From Pseudomonas chlororaphis (GTDB lineage Bacteria > Pseudomonadota > Gammaproteobacteria > Pseudomonadales > Pseudomonadaceae), in the NCBI RefSeq assembly GCF_001921865.1, contig NZ_MSCT01000006.1, forward strand, positions 264,057-328,056: a DNA stretch of 64,000 bases, given 5' to 3'. Within the stretch, counting starts at the first letter, position 1. Every line of letters starts with the position of its first letter. Made by a program: the position numbers and the translations under genes. Under the pieces are notes generated by a model. That model was not told the origin of the DNA, ran no database searches, and saw nothing but the letters and a program-made list of their open reading frames with translations. This document shows, piece by piece, positions 43,530 to 52,812 of this stretch.

Positions 43530-45584
43530 TCAGGCGATGCCCAGAATCTTGAAAACAAATGCATATTCGAGTGCTACGTCACGTAATCCCTGGTAACGCC
43601 CGCTCATGCCGCCATGGCCGGCGCCCAGTTCGGTCTTGAGCAGCAGCAGGTGGTCGTCGGTCTTGCTGGCGCGCAACCGGGCTACCCACTTGGCCGCTTC
43701 CCAGTACTGCACGCGGCTGTCGTTGTAGCCGGCGATCACCAGGGTCGCCGGGTAGGCCTTGGCCTCGATATTCTCGTAGGGCGCATAGGCCTTGATCCGC
43801 TCATACACCTCGGGTTCCTCGGGGTTGCCCCACTCGTCGTACTCGGTGACGGTCAGCGGCAGGTCGGGGTCGAGCATGGTGTTGAGCACATCGACGAACG
43901 GCACTTCGGCGATGGCGACCTTGAACAGTTCCGGGCGCTGGTTGAGCACTGCGCCGATCAGCAGGCCGCCGGCGCTGCCGCCGCTGATAGCCAGTTGCTC
44001 GGAGGTGGTCAGGCCCTGGGCGATCAGGTGTTCGGCGCAGGCGATAAAGTCGCTGAAGGTGTTCTGCTTGTGTTCCTGCTTGCCGGCGCGGTACCAGGCT
44101 TCGCCCAACTCGCCGCCGCCGCGCACATGGGCGATGGCGAAGGCCACGCCGCGTTCCAGCAGGCTCAGGCGGGCATGGGAGAACCACGGGTCGAGGCTTT
44201 CGCCGTAGGCGCCGTAGCCGTAGAGATACAACGGGGCCGGCCGGCCCAGGGCCTCGCGCTTGATCACCAGGCTGATCGGGACCTGGGTGCCGTCGGCTGC
44301 CGTCGCCCACAGGCGCTGGCTGACATAGGCATCCGGGTCGAAGGCGCCCAGCACCGGGGTTTCCTTGAGGACTTCCTGTTCGCCGCCGGCCAACTCCAGC
44401 TGGCGGATCTGCGCCGGGCGGTTCAGCGCCTCGTAGCGCAGGCGGATGCGTTGGCTGGCGAATTCCAGGCTGTTCTGCACGTGCAGGCTGTAGGCCGCGT
44501 CCGGCAGTTGCACGCGATAGGCCGGTTGGCCTTCGGGGCGTACCTCGATGATCGGCAGGCCGCCTTCGCGCAGACTCAGGGTCATGGCCGACGCATTCAG
44601 GCTCAGGCCTTCGAGCATCACGCTGGCGTTGTGGGGGATCAGGTTCTGCCAGTCGGCCTCGACCGGCGCGTGGCCCTGGTCCGGTGCCTGGTAGAGGGCG
44701 AAGTTGATGCCGTCGCGGTTGCTGCGGATAAACCAGGTCCACTGGCCGTCGAGCAGGCCGTGGTCGACGTCGTATTCATGGTGTTCGCGCCGCGGCGCCA
44801 GGCAACTGAAGGCCTGCTGCGGCTGCGCGGCGTCGAGCACCCAGGCTTCGCTGGTGGTCTTGCTGCCCAGGGACAGCAGCAGCTGCTTTTCGGAACTCGA
44901 ACGGTAGCAGTGGAGGAAAAAACGTCCGTCCGGCTCGTGGAACACTTCCTCGGCGGCGGTGCCGTCCAGGCGATAGCGGAACAGCTTGTGCGGGCGGTGG
45001 GTGTCGTCCAGCTCGCCGAAGAACAGGGTCAGGCTGTCGTTGGCCCAGGTCATGCTGCCGTCGCAATCGGCGAAGTCCAGCTCGCTGACCTTGCCGCTGG
45101 ACAGCTCCTTGACGAACAGGGTGTAGACCTCTTCGCCGCTGGTATCGAGGCTGTAGGCCAGGCGCTGGTGATCGGGGCTGATGCTGAAGGCACCGAGGGA
45201 AAAGAAGCCGCCGTTGGCCAGCGCGTTCGGGTCCAGCAGCAGCTGTTCCTGGCTTTCGTCGACGCTCAGGCTGTCGTCGGCCGGGCGCGGGCAGCGGTAG
45301 TGGCGGGCGTATTCGTCGCCGGCGGTGGTGCGGGTGTAATACAGGTAAGGCCCCCAGGGGGAAGGCAGGGACAGGTCGGTCTCGAGGATCCGCCCCTTGA
45401 TTTCCTGGAACAGGGTTTCGCGCAGCGCGGCCTGGTCGGCGAGGGCGGCTTCCTGGTAGCTGTTTTCGGCTTTCAGGTAGTCGAGCACGGCATCGGTGTC
45501 GCGCTCCTGGAGCCAGGCGTACGGGTCCTGGCCTTCGGCCTTGCGGGCAATCGGGGCGCGGGTGACGTGGGCGGATACGGGCAT
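43530..45584 (-). CDS. ptrB: Oligopeptidase B (S9 prolyl oligopeptidase family)
   Basis: 684 residues from ATG 45584 (a longer frame begins with TTG). An N-terminal beta-propeller is followed by the alpha/beta hydrolase domain: nucleophile Ser in ISGGSAGGLLIGAVLNQRPE, the GYGAYGESLDPWFSH and HVRGGGELGEAWYRAGK blocks, the acidic residue near AGYNDSRV and a late histidine in LGAGHGG. Oligopeptidase B cleaves after basic residues in short peptides. Cytosolic, no signal peptide. Confidence 0.9.
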   Translation of the reverse strand: MPVSAHVTRAPIARKAEGQDPYAWLQERDTDAVLDYLKAENSYQEAALADQAALRETLFQEIKGRILETDLSLPSPWGPYLYYTRTTAGDEYARHYRCPRPADDSLSVDESQEQLLLDPNALANGGFFSLGAFSISPDHQRLAYSLDTSGEEVYTLFVKELSSGKVSELDFADCDGSMTWANDSLTLFFGELDDTHRPHKLFRYRLDGTAAEEVFHEPDGRFFLHCYRSSSEKQLLLSLGSKTTSEAWVLDAAQPQQAFSCLAPRREHHEYDVDHGLLDGQWTWFIRSNRDGINFALYQAPDQGHAPVEADWQNLIPHNASVMLEGLSLNASAMTLSLREGGLPIIEVRPEGQPAYRVQLPDAAYSLHVQNSLEFASQRIRLRYEALNRPAQIRQLELAGGEQEVLKETPVLGAFDPDAYVSQRLWATAADGTQVPISLVIKREALGRPAPLYLYGYGAYGESLDPWFSHARLSLLERGVAFAIAHVRGGGELGEAWYRAGKQEHKQNTFSDFIACAEHLIAQGLTTSEQLAISGGSAGGLLIGAVLNQRPELFKVAIAEVPFVDVLNTMLDPDLPLTVTEYDEWGNPEEPEVYERIKAYAPYENIEAKAYPATLVIAGYNDSRVQYWEAAKWVARLRASKTDDHLLLLKTELGAGHGGMSGRYQGLRDVALEYAFVFKILGIA

Positions 45585-45685
45585 GGAGGGCTCTCGGGGC
45601 GGTGACAATTAAGGGCGTGGCAGACAGCGGTGCAGCCTGGCATGCGAAAAGTCGTTATCATAAGCGCCTCTTTGCCTGCCTTGCC

Positions 45686-46180
45686 ATGGACACCATGACC
45701 GAGAACGACTATCTGATCGCCTGGGGGCTTTATGCCTTCGCCGCCTTGGGCTGCCTGCTGGTGTGGATGCGCCTGACCCGCTGGATGTGGCGCTGGCTGC
45801 GCGAGCCGCTGCGGATCCTGGTGGCGGTGCTGCTGTTCAGCCCGACCATCGTCGACCCGGTCAAGGACATGGTCGCCCCGGCCGTGGCCATCACGGCCCT
45901 GGACATGCTGTTCAAGGTCGGCAACAACGCCTGGCGCGCGGTTTCCGACCTGTTCATGTACGGCATGATCGCCTTTGGCCTGTACCTGGTGCTCGTCCTG
46001 ATCCGCTGGCCGATCGAACGTGCCTCCAGGGCCCGCAAGGAACAGGCGCAAGCCGCGAAGGACGCGGTCCGCGCCGAGGAGCCGGACGACCAGCCTTTCG
46101 GCGGCGCCGGCGCCGATCGTTATGGCCGCCCGCCAGTGCCCGACGCCCCCCAACGCTCGCGGATCGAACCGCGCCTGTAA
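45686..46180 (+). CDS. Conserved membrane protein of unknown function
   Basis: 164 residues from ATG 45686 (ATG 45695 also possible). Three hydrophobic segments are visible: LIAWGLYAFAALGCLLVWM, ILVAVLLFSPTIVDP and AFGLYLVLVLI. A basic, Ala/Gln-rich tail (RKEQAQAAKDAV) follows, then a Pro/Arg-rich end. Lies 25 bp before the amidotransferase gene. Not recognised. Confidence 0.65.
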   Translation: MDTMTENDYLIAWGLYAFAALGCLLVWMRLTRWMWRWLREPLRILVAVLLFSPTIVDPVKDMVAPAVAITALDMLFKVGNNAWRAVSDLFMYGMIAFGLYLVLVLIRWPIERASRARKEQAQAAKDAVRAEEPDDQPFGGAGADRYGRPPVPDAPQRSRIEPRL

Positions 46181-46205
46181 CCCGCATTGAAGCGAGAGTC
46201 CGAGC

Positions 46206-46982
46206 ATGTGTGAGTTATTGGGCATGAGCGCCAATGTACCGACCGATATCGTCTTCAGCTTCACCGGGCTGATGCAGCGCGGCGGGCGTACCGGCCCGCA
46301 CCGCGACGGCTGGGGCATCGCGTTCTACGAGGGGCGCGGCCTGCGCCTGTTCCAGGACCCGGCGGCGAGCAGCGAGTCGGAAGTGGCCAATCTGGTGCAG
46401 CGCTACCCGATCAAGAGCGAGGTGGTGATCGGCCATATTCGCCAGGCCAACGTCGGCAAGGTCTGCCTGTCCAATACCCATCCGTTCGTGCGCGAGCTGT
46501 GGGGGCGCAATTGGTGTTTTGCCCACAACGGCCAACTGGCGGGCTTCCAGCCGGCCGCCAGCTTCTATCGTCCGGTGGGCGATACCGACAGCGAAGCGGC
46601 GTTTTGCGACCTGCTGAACCGCGTGCGCACGGCGTTTCCCGAGCCGGTGGAGGTCGAGGAACTGCTGCCGTCGCTGGTCGCCGCTTGCGCCGAATACCGC
46701 AGCAAGGGCGTGTTCAATTGCCTGCTCAGCGACGGCGACTGGCTGTTTTGCTATTGCTCGACCAAGCTGGCGCAGATCACCCGCCGCGCGCCTTTTGGCC
46801 CGGCGCGCTTGAAGGACGTCGATGTGATCGTCGACTTCCAGGCCGAAACCACGCCCAACGACGTGGTGACGGTGATCGCCACCGAACCCTTGACCGAAAA
46901 CGAAACCTGGACTCGCTACGAGCCGGGCCAATGGAGCCTATGGCGGCGCGGCGAGTGCGTCGCTCACGGCCAGACCGAATAA
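46206..46982 (+). CDS. Class II glutamine amidotransferase (YafJ-like)
   Basis: 258 residues. The nucleophile is Cys2 after methionine removal ([15 protein letters not shown]), with the Ntn-hydrolase segments [29 protein letters not shown] and FAHNGQLAG of the type II amidotransferase family. No synthetase domain is fused, so the ammonia acceptor is unknown; YafJ-like members are often called putative amidohydrolases. Followed 10 bp later by a DUF2937 gene. Confidence 0.88.
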   Translation: MCELLGMSANVPTDIVFSFTGLMQRGGRTGPHRDGWGIAFYEGRGLRLFQDPAASSESEVANLVQRYPIKSEVVIGHIRQANVGKVCLSNTHPFVRELWGRNWCFAHNGQLAGFQPAASFYRPVGDTDSEAAFCDLLNRVRTAFPEPVEVEELLPSLVAACAEYRSKGVFNCLLSDGDWLFCYCSTKLAQITRRAPFGPARLKDVDVIVDFQAETTPNDVVTVIATEPLTENETWTRYEPGQWSLWRRGECVAHGQTE

Positions 46983-46992
46983 GGACATCCCT

Positions 46993-47535
46993 ATGTTGCT
47001 CAGTTATCTGCGGCTGGTGTTGTTTGCGGCGGGCCTGTTGGTCGGGGTCCAGGTGCCGGGGTTCATCAACGATTACGCCAAGCGCGTCGAGGCTCATCTG
47101 ATCGAGGCTCAGGCCAGCCTGCAAGGGTTCCAGGGCACCGCCAACCAGTTCTTCAAGGGCGATCTGCAGGCGCTGGTCGGCCACTATCGGGCCAGCGAGG
47201 ATCCGGTGTTCCGCAGCGACGCCGACAGCCTGAGCACCTTGCTCGTTCGCCAGCATGCCTTGGACAAGCAGTTCCAGGCCATGCAGGGCCCGTGGTACAT
47301 CCGCCTGCTGCAAGTGGTGCTGGCCGCCGACCCGGACATCCGCAAGGAAACCTGGAACGGCTACAGCTATCAGATCCTGCTGACCCCGGAGGCGATGACC
47401 TGGGCAATGAGCGGCGCCTTGCTGCTGTCGTTCGGCCTGGAATGCCTGTACCGCCTGATCGACTGGGTGGTGCTCGGTGGCAAGCGCCTGCGCCAGAGCC
47501 GGCCGATCGAAGAGCGCGATTTGAAGGGGTTGTGA
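46993..47535 (+). CDS. DUF2937-family membrane protein
   Basis: 180 residues. The N-terminal hydrophobic segment LRLVLFAAGLLVGVQVPGFI and a C-terminal one (TWAMSGALLLSFGLECLYRL) enclose a hydrophilic region with QASLQGFQGTANQFFKGDLQ, a pattern fitting DUF2937. Probably inner-membrane. Same strand as and 10 bp after the amidotransferase gene. Unknown role. Confidence 0.75.
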   Translation: MLLSYLRLVLFAAGLLVGVQVPGFINDYAKRVEAHLIEAQASLQGFQGTANQFFKGDLQALVGHYRASEDPVFRSDADSLSTLLVRQHALDKQFQAMQGPWYIRLLQVVLAADPDIRKETWNGYSYQILLTPEAMTWAMSGALLLSFGLECLYRLIDWVVLGGKRLRQSRPIEERDLKGL

Positions 47536-47635
47536 TGTAGCCGCTGCCGAAGGCTGCGTAAGGTCCGCAGGACCTCTTGCGATCTGAAGGGCGACACCTG
47601 CTTCGCGGTCGTGCGCAGCCTGCCGCAGTGGCTAC
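47536..47635. repeat. Palindromic extragenic repeat, copy 2
   Basis: Starts tgtagccgctgccgaaggct right after the DUF2937 gene and ends with the inverse tgccgcagtggctaca. Same family as at 37501 and 52420. Confidence 0.75.
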
Positions 47636-47641
47636 ACGGGG

Positions 47642-48556
47642 TCAGCTTGCCAGGACGATGTAGTTTTCCCCGACCTTCTGTGCGTAGCGCTCCAGCACTT
47701 GCTGGCACAGCACCACCACGTCTTCCGCCCACTCCACACCCACCCGCCACGACACCACCACCTGCAAGTTCGGCGGGCGCTGGTCGATGCCCAGCAGGGT
47801 CAGCTCGCCGCGGGCCAGTTCTTCGCTGACCAGCACCGGCGGCAGGGCGCCGATGCCGAAGCCGTCGCGCAGCAGGCGGGTGATGGCCGACACCGAATTC
47901 ACGCAGTTGAGCCGTGGCGCGCTGACGCCGTTGGCCTGCAGCAGGCTGAGCACGTCCTGGTGCGGCAGGGAATTCTTCGAGTAGGTGATGATGCGTTCCC
48001 GGGCCAGTTCGGCCAGGTTGGCGTAGTCGCGGTTGTAGAGGGAGTGGCTGGCGACGATCCAGCCCATCGGGTGGCTGGCCAGTTCCAGGCTGCGAATGGA
48101 CTCCTGGCGCAACAGGTCGGTTTGCAGGATCAGGTCGAGAAAGCCCTTTTGCAACTGGTCGCACAGGTTCAGCGAGGTGTCGGCCACCAGCTCGATTTCC
48201 ACCTGCGGGTAGTGGTCCATCATCTGCGCCACCAGCGGGCTGAGCCAGGTGTGGATCACTGTGTCCATGACGCCGATGCGAATCCGCCCGACCTTGCTCG
48301 AACGGGTCTCGATCGAGTGCTTGAGCGCCTGCATGGTGTCGATCATCTGCTCGGCGTAGTCGAGCACCTTGAGGCCTTCCGGGGTCATGGTCACGCCGCG
48401 CGAGTCGCGCAGGAACAGCTTCACCCCCAGTTCGCCCTCGAGCACGGCAATGCGGCTGGAGATCGACGCCTGGGTGGTGAAGAGCTTGTCGGCGGTCAGG
48501 CGAAAGCTTTTCAGGCGCGCCACCCAGACGAAGGTTTCGAGAAACTTCAAGTTCAT
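47642..48556 (-). CDS. LysR-family transcriptional regulator (pxp locus)
   Basis: 304 residues. MNLKFLETFVWVARLKSFRL and ADKLFTTQASISSRIAVLEG make the helix-turn-helix; the effector domain starts at VGRIRIGVMDTVIHTWLSP. It is divergent from the MFS and pxpABC genes with a 140-bp gap, the standard sign of a pathway-specific regulator. The effector could be 5-oxoproline or another substrate of the transporter; not shown. Confidence 0.87.
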   Translation of the reverse strand: MNLKFLETFVWVARLKSFRLTADKLFTTQASISSRIAVLEGELGVKLFLRDSRGVTMTPEGLKVLDYAEQMIDTMQALKHSIETRSSKVGRIRIGVMDTVIHTWLSPLVAQMMDHYPQVEIELVADTSLNLCDQLQKGFLDLILQTDLLRQESIRSLELASHPMGWIVASHSLYNRDYANLAELARERIITYSKNSLPHQDVLSLLQANGVSAPRLNCVNSVSAITRLLRDGFGIGALPPVLVSEELARGELTLLGIDQRPPNLQVVVSWRVGVEWAEDVVVLCQQVLERYAQKVGENYIVLAS

Positions 48557-48696
48557 GCGATCAACTTTTCTTATGTCTGGAGGCGGTTTTTATTAGTTGG
48601 ACGGAGCGGGGCGCGGGCGCCAAGAATCGCTGCGTCTCACGATAAGCGTCGTCGGGGCCCAGAACAATACCAATAAAATTCAGGTGGAGATTTGCC

Positions 48697-49983
48697 ATGA
48701 GTGCGCCCGACACGCTCGCCGCCAGCAAGGCCAAAGGCCGCGCCGGTCCCTTCGACTGGTACCGCGACATCAACCAGCAGGAGCGTCGCACGTTCTGGAG
48801 CTGCAAGGCCGGTTACGGCCTGGACGGCATGGACACGCAGATGCTCAGCTTCGTCATCCCGACCCTGATCGCGCTCTGGGGCATCAGTTCCGCCGAGGCC
48901 GGCCTGATCCACACCAGCACCTTGCTGGCCTCCGCCCTGGGCGGCTGGATCGCCGGCATCCTGTCCGACCGCATTGGCCGGGTGCGCACCCTGCAATTGA
49001 CCGTGCTCTGGTTCGCCTTCTTCACCTTCCTCTGCGGCCTGGCCCAGAGCTACGAGCAATTGCTGATCGCCCGGACCCTGATGGGCTTCGGTTTCGGCGG
49101 CGAATGGACCGCCGGCGCGGTGTTGATCGGCGAGGTGATCCGCGCCGAAAACCGCGGCAAGGCGGTGGGCATGGTGCAGTCCGGCTGGGCCCTGGGCTGG
49201 GGCGTAACGGCGCTGCTGTATGCGCTGATGTATTCCCTGCTGCCGCCGGAAGACGCCTGGCGCGCCTTGTTCCTGCTGGGCATCCTGCCGGCGATCTTCG
49301 TGATTTTCGTCCGCCGCCTGGTCAAGGACCCGGAGGTCTACCGGGAAACCCGCGCCCGTGAAACCACCGACAATCCGGCGCGGTTCTACGAGATCTTCGC
49401 CCCCGGCATTCTCAGCACCACCTTGCGCGCCTCGTTGCTGGCGGCCGGTGCCCAGGGTGGCTACTACGCCATCACGTTCTGGCTGCCGACCTTTCTCAAG
49501 ACCGAACGCGGCCTGAGCGTGCTGAGCACCGGCGGCTACCTGGCCATGGTGATCTTCGGCTCGTATGTGGGGTATGTGATCAGCGCTTATCTGACGGACG
49601 TTCTGGGGCGCAAGAAGAACTTCATCCTATTCGCCGCCGGCTCGTTCACCATCGTCCTGCTCTACACCCAGATGCCGGTGAGCAACGCGGTGATGCTGTG
49701 GCTGGGCTTCCCCCTGGGCTTCTTCGCGTCGGGAATCTTCAGCGGCATGGGCGCCTTCCTCACCGAGCTGTTTCCCACGCGGATCCGCGGCTCGGGCCAG
49801 GGCTTCTGCTACAACAGCGGCCGGGCCCTGGCCGCCCTGTTCCCGCTGCTGATCGGGTTGCTCAGCCAGCACATCCCGCTGGGCGCGGCCATCGGCACGT
49901 TCGCCGCGGTGTCCTACGGCATCGTGGTCCTGGCCGCCCTGAGCCTGCCGGAAACCCGCGGCAAGCAACTCGAAGCGCGCTAA
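48697..49983 (+). CDS. MFS transporter of the 5-oxoproline locus
   Basis: 428 residues, about twelve helices, GGTGGAG before the start. The loop 2-3 motif GWIAGILSDRIGRVRTL and the RIRGSGQGFCYNSGRALA segment are typical of the aromatic acid/sugar-acid MFS group. It lies upstream of pxpABC on the same strand, 58 bp apart, so it probably brings in 5-oxoproline or a related acid. Substrate inferred from context only. Confidence 0.85.
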   Translation: MSAPDTLAASKAKGRAGPFDWYRDINQQERRTFWSCKAGYGLDGMDTQMLSFVIPTLIALWGISSAEAGLIHTSTLLASALGGWIAGILSDRIGRVRTLQLTVLWFAFFTFLCGLAQSYEQLLIARTLMGFGFGGEWTAGAVLIGEVIRAENRGKAVGMVQSGWALGWGVTALLYALMYSLLPPEDAWRALFLLGILPAIFVIFVRRLVKDPEVYRETRARETTDNPARFYEIFAPGILSTTLRASLLAAGAQGGYYAITFWLPTFLKTERGLSVLSTGGYLAMVIFGSYVGYVISAYLTDVLGRKKNFILFAAGSFTIVLLYTQMPVSNAVMLWLGFPLGFFASGIFSGMGAFLTELFPTRIRGSGQGFCYNSGRALAALFPLLIGLLSQHIPLGAAIGTFAAVSYGIVVLAALSLPETRGKQLEAR

Positions 49984-50041
49984 CTGATAACCTGTGGGCC
50001 TCCCCGCAGCCAAAACGACAAAAGCTACAGGAGCACTGACC

Positions 50042-50791
50042 GTGAGCCGCCTGTTATTGAATTGCGACATCGGCGAAAGCTTCGGCAACTGGACCATGGG
50101 CCTGGATGCCGAAGTGATGCCGTTCATCGATTGCGCCAACATCGCCTGCGGTTTCCACGCCGGCGACCCGAGCATCATGCGCAAGACCGTCGGCCTGGCC
50201 CTGGCCAACGGCGTGCGGGTCGGCGCGCACCCGGCCTACCAGGACCTGGCCGGTTTTGGCCGTCGGTCCATGGCCTACGGCGCCCAGGAACTGCAAGACC
50301 TGCTGCATTACCAGATCGGTGCCCTCGACGGCATTTGCCGGGCCCAGGGCGGCCGGGTGAGCTACGTCAAACCCCATGGCGCCATGTACAACGACATGAT
50401 GGCCAAGCCGGCGCAGCTGCGCGCGGTGATCGAGGCCGTGGCCGCCTACGACAAGACGCTGCCGCTGATGCTCATGGCCACTCGCGACAACCGCGCGGCC
50501 CAGGCCCTGGGCGACGAATACGGCGTGACCCTGTGGTTCGAGGCCTTCGCCGACCGCGCCTACGACAGTGCTGGCCACCTGGTTTCGCGGCAGTTGCCGG
50601 GGGCGGTGCATCACGACAGCGCGACGATCATTGCCCAGGCGCTGACCATCGCTCGCGGCGAGGCGTTGCAGGCCAGCGACGGCAGTGCCTTGCAGCTGCA
50701 AGCCAATACCCTGTGCGTGCACGGCGACAACGCCAGTTCGGTGGCCGCCGTGCAGCGTATTCGCGCGGCCCTTCAGCAGTTGCCAGCATGA
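50042..50791 (+). CDS. pxpA: 5-oxoprolinase subunit A (LamB/YcsF family)
   Basis: 249 residues from GTG 50042, 8 bases after [36 protein letters not shown] and [12 protein letters not shown] are the LamB/YcsF signatures. With PxpB and PxpC it forms the ATP-dependent enzyme that opens 5-oxoproline to glutamate. Overlaps pxpB by 4 bases (ATGA). Confidence 0.95.
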   Translation: MSRLLLNCDIGESFGNWTMGLDAEVMPFIDCANIACGFHAGDPSIMRKTVGLALANGVRVGAHPAYQDLAGFGRRSMAYGAQELQDLLHYQIGALDGICRAQGGRVSYVKPHGAMYNDMMAKPAQLRAVIEAVAAYDKTLPLMLMATRDNRAAQALGDEYGVTLWFEAFADRAYDSAGHLVSRQLPGAVHHDSATIIAQALTIARGEALQASDGSALQLQANTLCVHGDNASSVAAVQRIRAALQQLPA

Positions 50792-51492
50792 ACATACGCC
50801 TTGAAGTGGTGGCCATCGACTGCCTGATGGTGCGCCTGTTCGACGCGATCGCCGAAGCCAACATGCCGTGGATGCTCGCTGCCAGCGAACGTCTGCGGGC
50901 GGCCTTCGGCGGACAGTTGGTCGACCTGGTGCCGTCCTACACCACGTTGATGGTGCACTACGACCTGACGGCCCTGAGCCCGTCCCAGGCCAGGGAACTG
51001 ATCGACACGGCGCTGACCGATCTCACGCCCGATTCGCGCACCGGCGGGCGACGCCATGTGCTGCCGGTCTGGTACGACCATAGCGTCGGCCCCGAGCTGA
51101 GCCTGCTGTCGAAACGCAGCGGCCTGTCGGTGAGCGAAGTGATCGCGCGCCACAGCGGGCGCGAATACCAGGTGTTCGCCCTGGGGTTCGCCCCGGGCTT
51201 CGCCTTCATGGGGCTGGTGGACGAAGCGCTGGCCGCGCCGCGCCTGGACACGCCGCGCAAGCGCGTGGCGGCGGGCAGCGTGGGCATTGCCGAGCGCCAG
51301 ACCGCGGCTTATCCGGTGGTGTCGCCGGGCGGCTGGAACCTGATCGGCCGCACCCCGAGCCGTCTGTTCGACCGCGAGCGCGACGGCTACAGCCTGATGC
51401 AGCCGGGCGACAGCGTGCGTTTCGCCGCGGTGGACCGCGCCGAGTTCATCCGCCTGGGCGGCGACGACACACCCCTGGAGGTGCCGGCATGA
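50788..51492 (+). CDS. pxpB: 5-oxoprolinase subunit B (KipI-like)
   Basis: 234 residues from ATG 50788, overlapping the pxpA stop. The KipI/allophanate-hydrolase-subunit-1 fold shows [31 protein letters not shown] and [17 protein letters not shown]. Works only with PxpA and PxpC. Its stop overlaps the pxpC start (ATGA). Confidence 0.95.
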   Translation: MNIRLEVVAIDCLMVRLFDAIAEANMPWMLAASERLRAAFGGQLVDLVPSYTTLMVHYDLTALSPSQARELIDTALTDLTPDSRTGGRRHVLPVWYDHSVGPELSLLSKRSGLSVSEVIARHSGREYQVFALGFAPGFAFMGLVDEALAAPRLDTPRKRVAAGSVGIAERQTAAYPVVSPGGWNLIGRTPSRLFDRERDGYSLMQPGDSVRFAAVDRAEFIRLGGDDTPLEVPA

Positions 51493-52406
51493 GCCGTCTG
51501 ACCATTGAAGCCAGCACGCCGCTGTGCCTGTTGCAGGACGCCGGGCGGTTTGGCGTGCGCCACCTGGGCGTGACCCAGGGCGGGGCATTGGACTGGGTGT
51601 CGATGTCCTGGGCCAACTGGCTGCTGGACAACGCCCTGTATGCGCCGGTGATCGAGATCGCCCTCGGCGGTTTCAGTGTGGTGGCCGAAGAGCTGTGCCT
51701 GCTGGCGCTGGCGGGCGCCGACCTGGGCGCCTTTATCGATGAGCGCCCGCTGAGCCCGGGGCGCAGCTTTATCCTGCAAAAAGGCCAGCGCTTGCGCTTC
51801 ACCCAGCCGTTTTTCGGTGCGCGGGCCTACCTGGCGGCGCCCGGCGGCTTCGACGCGCCCAAAGTGCTGGGCAGTTGCGCCAGCGTGGCCCGCGAGGAGC
51901 TGGGCGGGCTCGACGGCTTCGGCCGGCCGTTGGCCGAGGGCGCGCGGCTTGGGTATTCCGGGGCCGGGGTGAACCTCAAGGCGCTGTCCGGCAAGCAGTT
52001 GCCGGACCTGCAATCGAAGGCGCCGCTGGAGGTGATTCTCGGGGCACAGATCGGCCAGTTCAGCGGCCAGAGCCTGTTCGACGCCTTCAACAGCGCCTGG
52101 ACCCTGGACAGCCGCGCCGACCGCATGGGCATGCGCCTGCTGGGGCCGCAACTGCGTTATCAAGGGCCGCCGATGATTTCCGAAGGCATTCCCCTGGGGG
52201 CGATCCAGGTGCCGCCGGACGGCCAGCCGATCGTGTTGCTCAACGACCGGCAGACCATCGGCGGTTATCCGCGCCTGGGCGCCCTGACGCCCCTGGCGCT
52301 GGCCCGATTGGCGCAATGCCTGCCGGGCAGCGAGGTGCGGCTGACGCCCGTGGTGCAAGAGACGGCGCACCGCCAGCAGGTGGAGTTTCTACGCGGTTTC
52401 GTATGA
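51489..52406 (+). CDS. pxpC: 5-oxoprolinase subunit C (KipA-like)
   Basis: 305 residues. LLQDAGRFGVRHLGVTQGGA, the DWVSMSWANWLLDN segment and RADRMGMRLLGPQL identify the KipA/allophanate-hydrolase-subunit-2 family. Last gene of the overlapping pxpABC unit, followed by the tandem repeat array. Confidence 0.95.
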   Translation: MSRLTIEASTPLCLLQDAGRFGVRHLGVTQGGALDWVSMSWANWLLDNALYAPVIEIALGGFSVVAEELCLLALAGADLGAFIDERPLSPGRSFILQKGQRLRFTQPFFGARAYLAAPGGFDAPKVLGSCASVAREELGGLDGFGRPLAEGARLGYSGAGVNLKALSGKQLPDLQSKAPLEVILGAQIGQFSGQSLFDAFNSAWTLDSRADRMGMRLLGPQLRYQGPPMISEGIPLGAIQVPPDGQPIVLLNDRQTIGGYPRLGALTPLALARLAQCLPGSEVRLTPVVQETAHRQQVEFLRGFV

Positions 52407-52419
52407 CCCGGAATACCCC

Positions 52420-52802
52420 TGTAGCCGCTGCCGAGCTTGCGAGGCTGCGCAAGACCCATAGGGTCTCCGGCGCCAGCAAGATCGCCGCGAGCGTGCCGCT
52501 CGTGCGCAGCCTTCGGCAGCGGCTACATAGATTGTGCATGGCTGGGGTATTGAGGTGTTCGCGGTCCCTGTAGCCGCTGCCGAAGGCTGCGATAAGGCCC
52601 GAAGGGCCTTCAGGCAGACTCAAGAGCACGTCTGCTTCGCAGCCGACCACAGCCTTCGGCAGCGGCTACATGGATTGTGCATGGTTGGGGTATTGAGGTG
52701 TTCGCGGTCCCTGTAGCCGCTGCCGAAGGCTGCGATAAGGCCCGAAGGGCCTTCAGGCAGACTCAAGAGCACGTCTGCTTCGCAGCCCGCGGCAGCGGCT
52801 AC
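52420..52802. repeat. Array of three palindromic repeats with 143-bp period
   Basis: Three copies of the tgtagccgctgccgaaggct ... cggcagcggctaca element start at 52420, 52569 and 52712. The last two are embedded in a near-exact direct repeat of period 143 bp, including the spacer gattgtgcatgg and ggtattgaggtgttcgcggt; one base in the spacer differs (gctgggg against gttgggg). Each unit contains an inner hairpin (aaggcccgaagggcctt). The block separates the convergent pxpC and VWA genes. Confidence 0.85.
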
Positions 52803-52812
52803 AGGGATCGGC

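Noticed and set aside
52420..52802. CRISPR array
   Set aside because: Repeat units are internally palindromic, about 100-143 bp long, with repeated rather than unique spacers and no cas genes.
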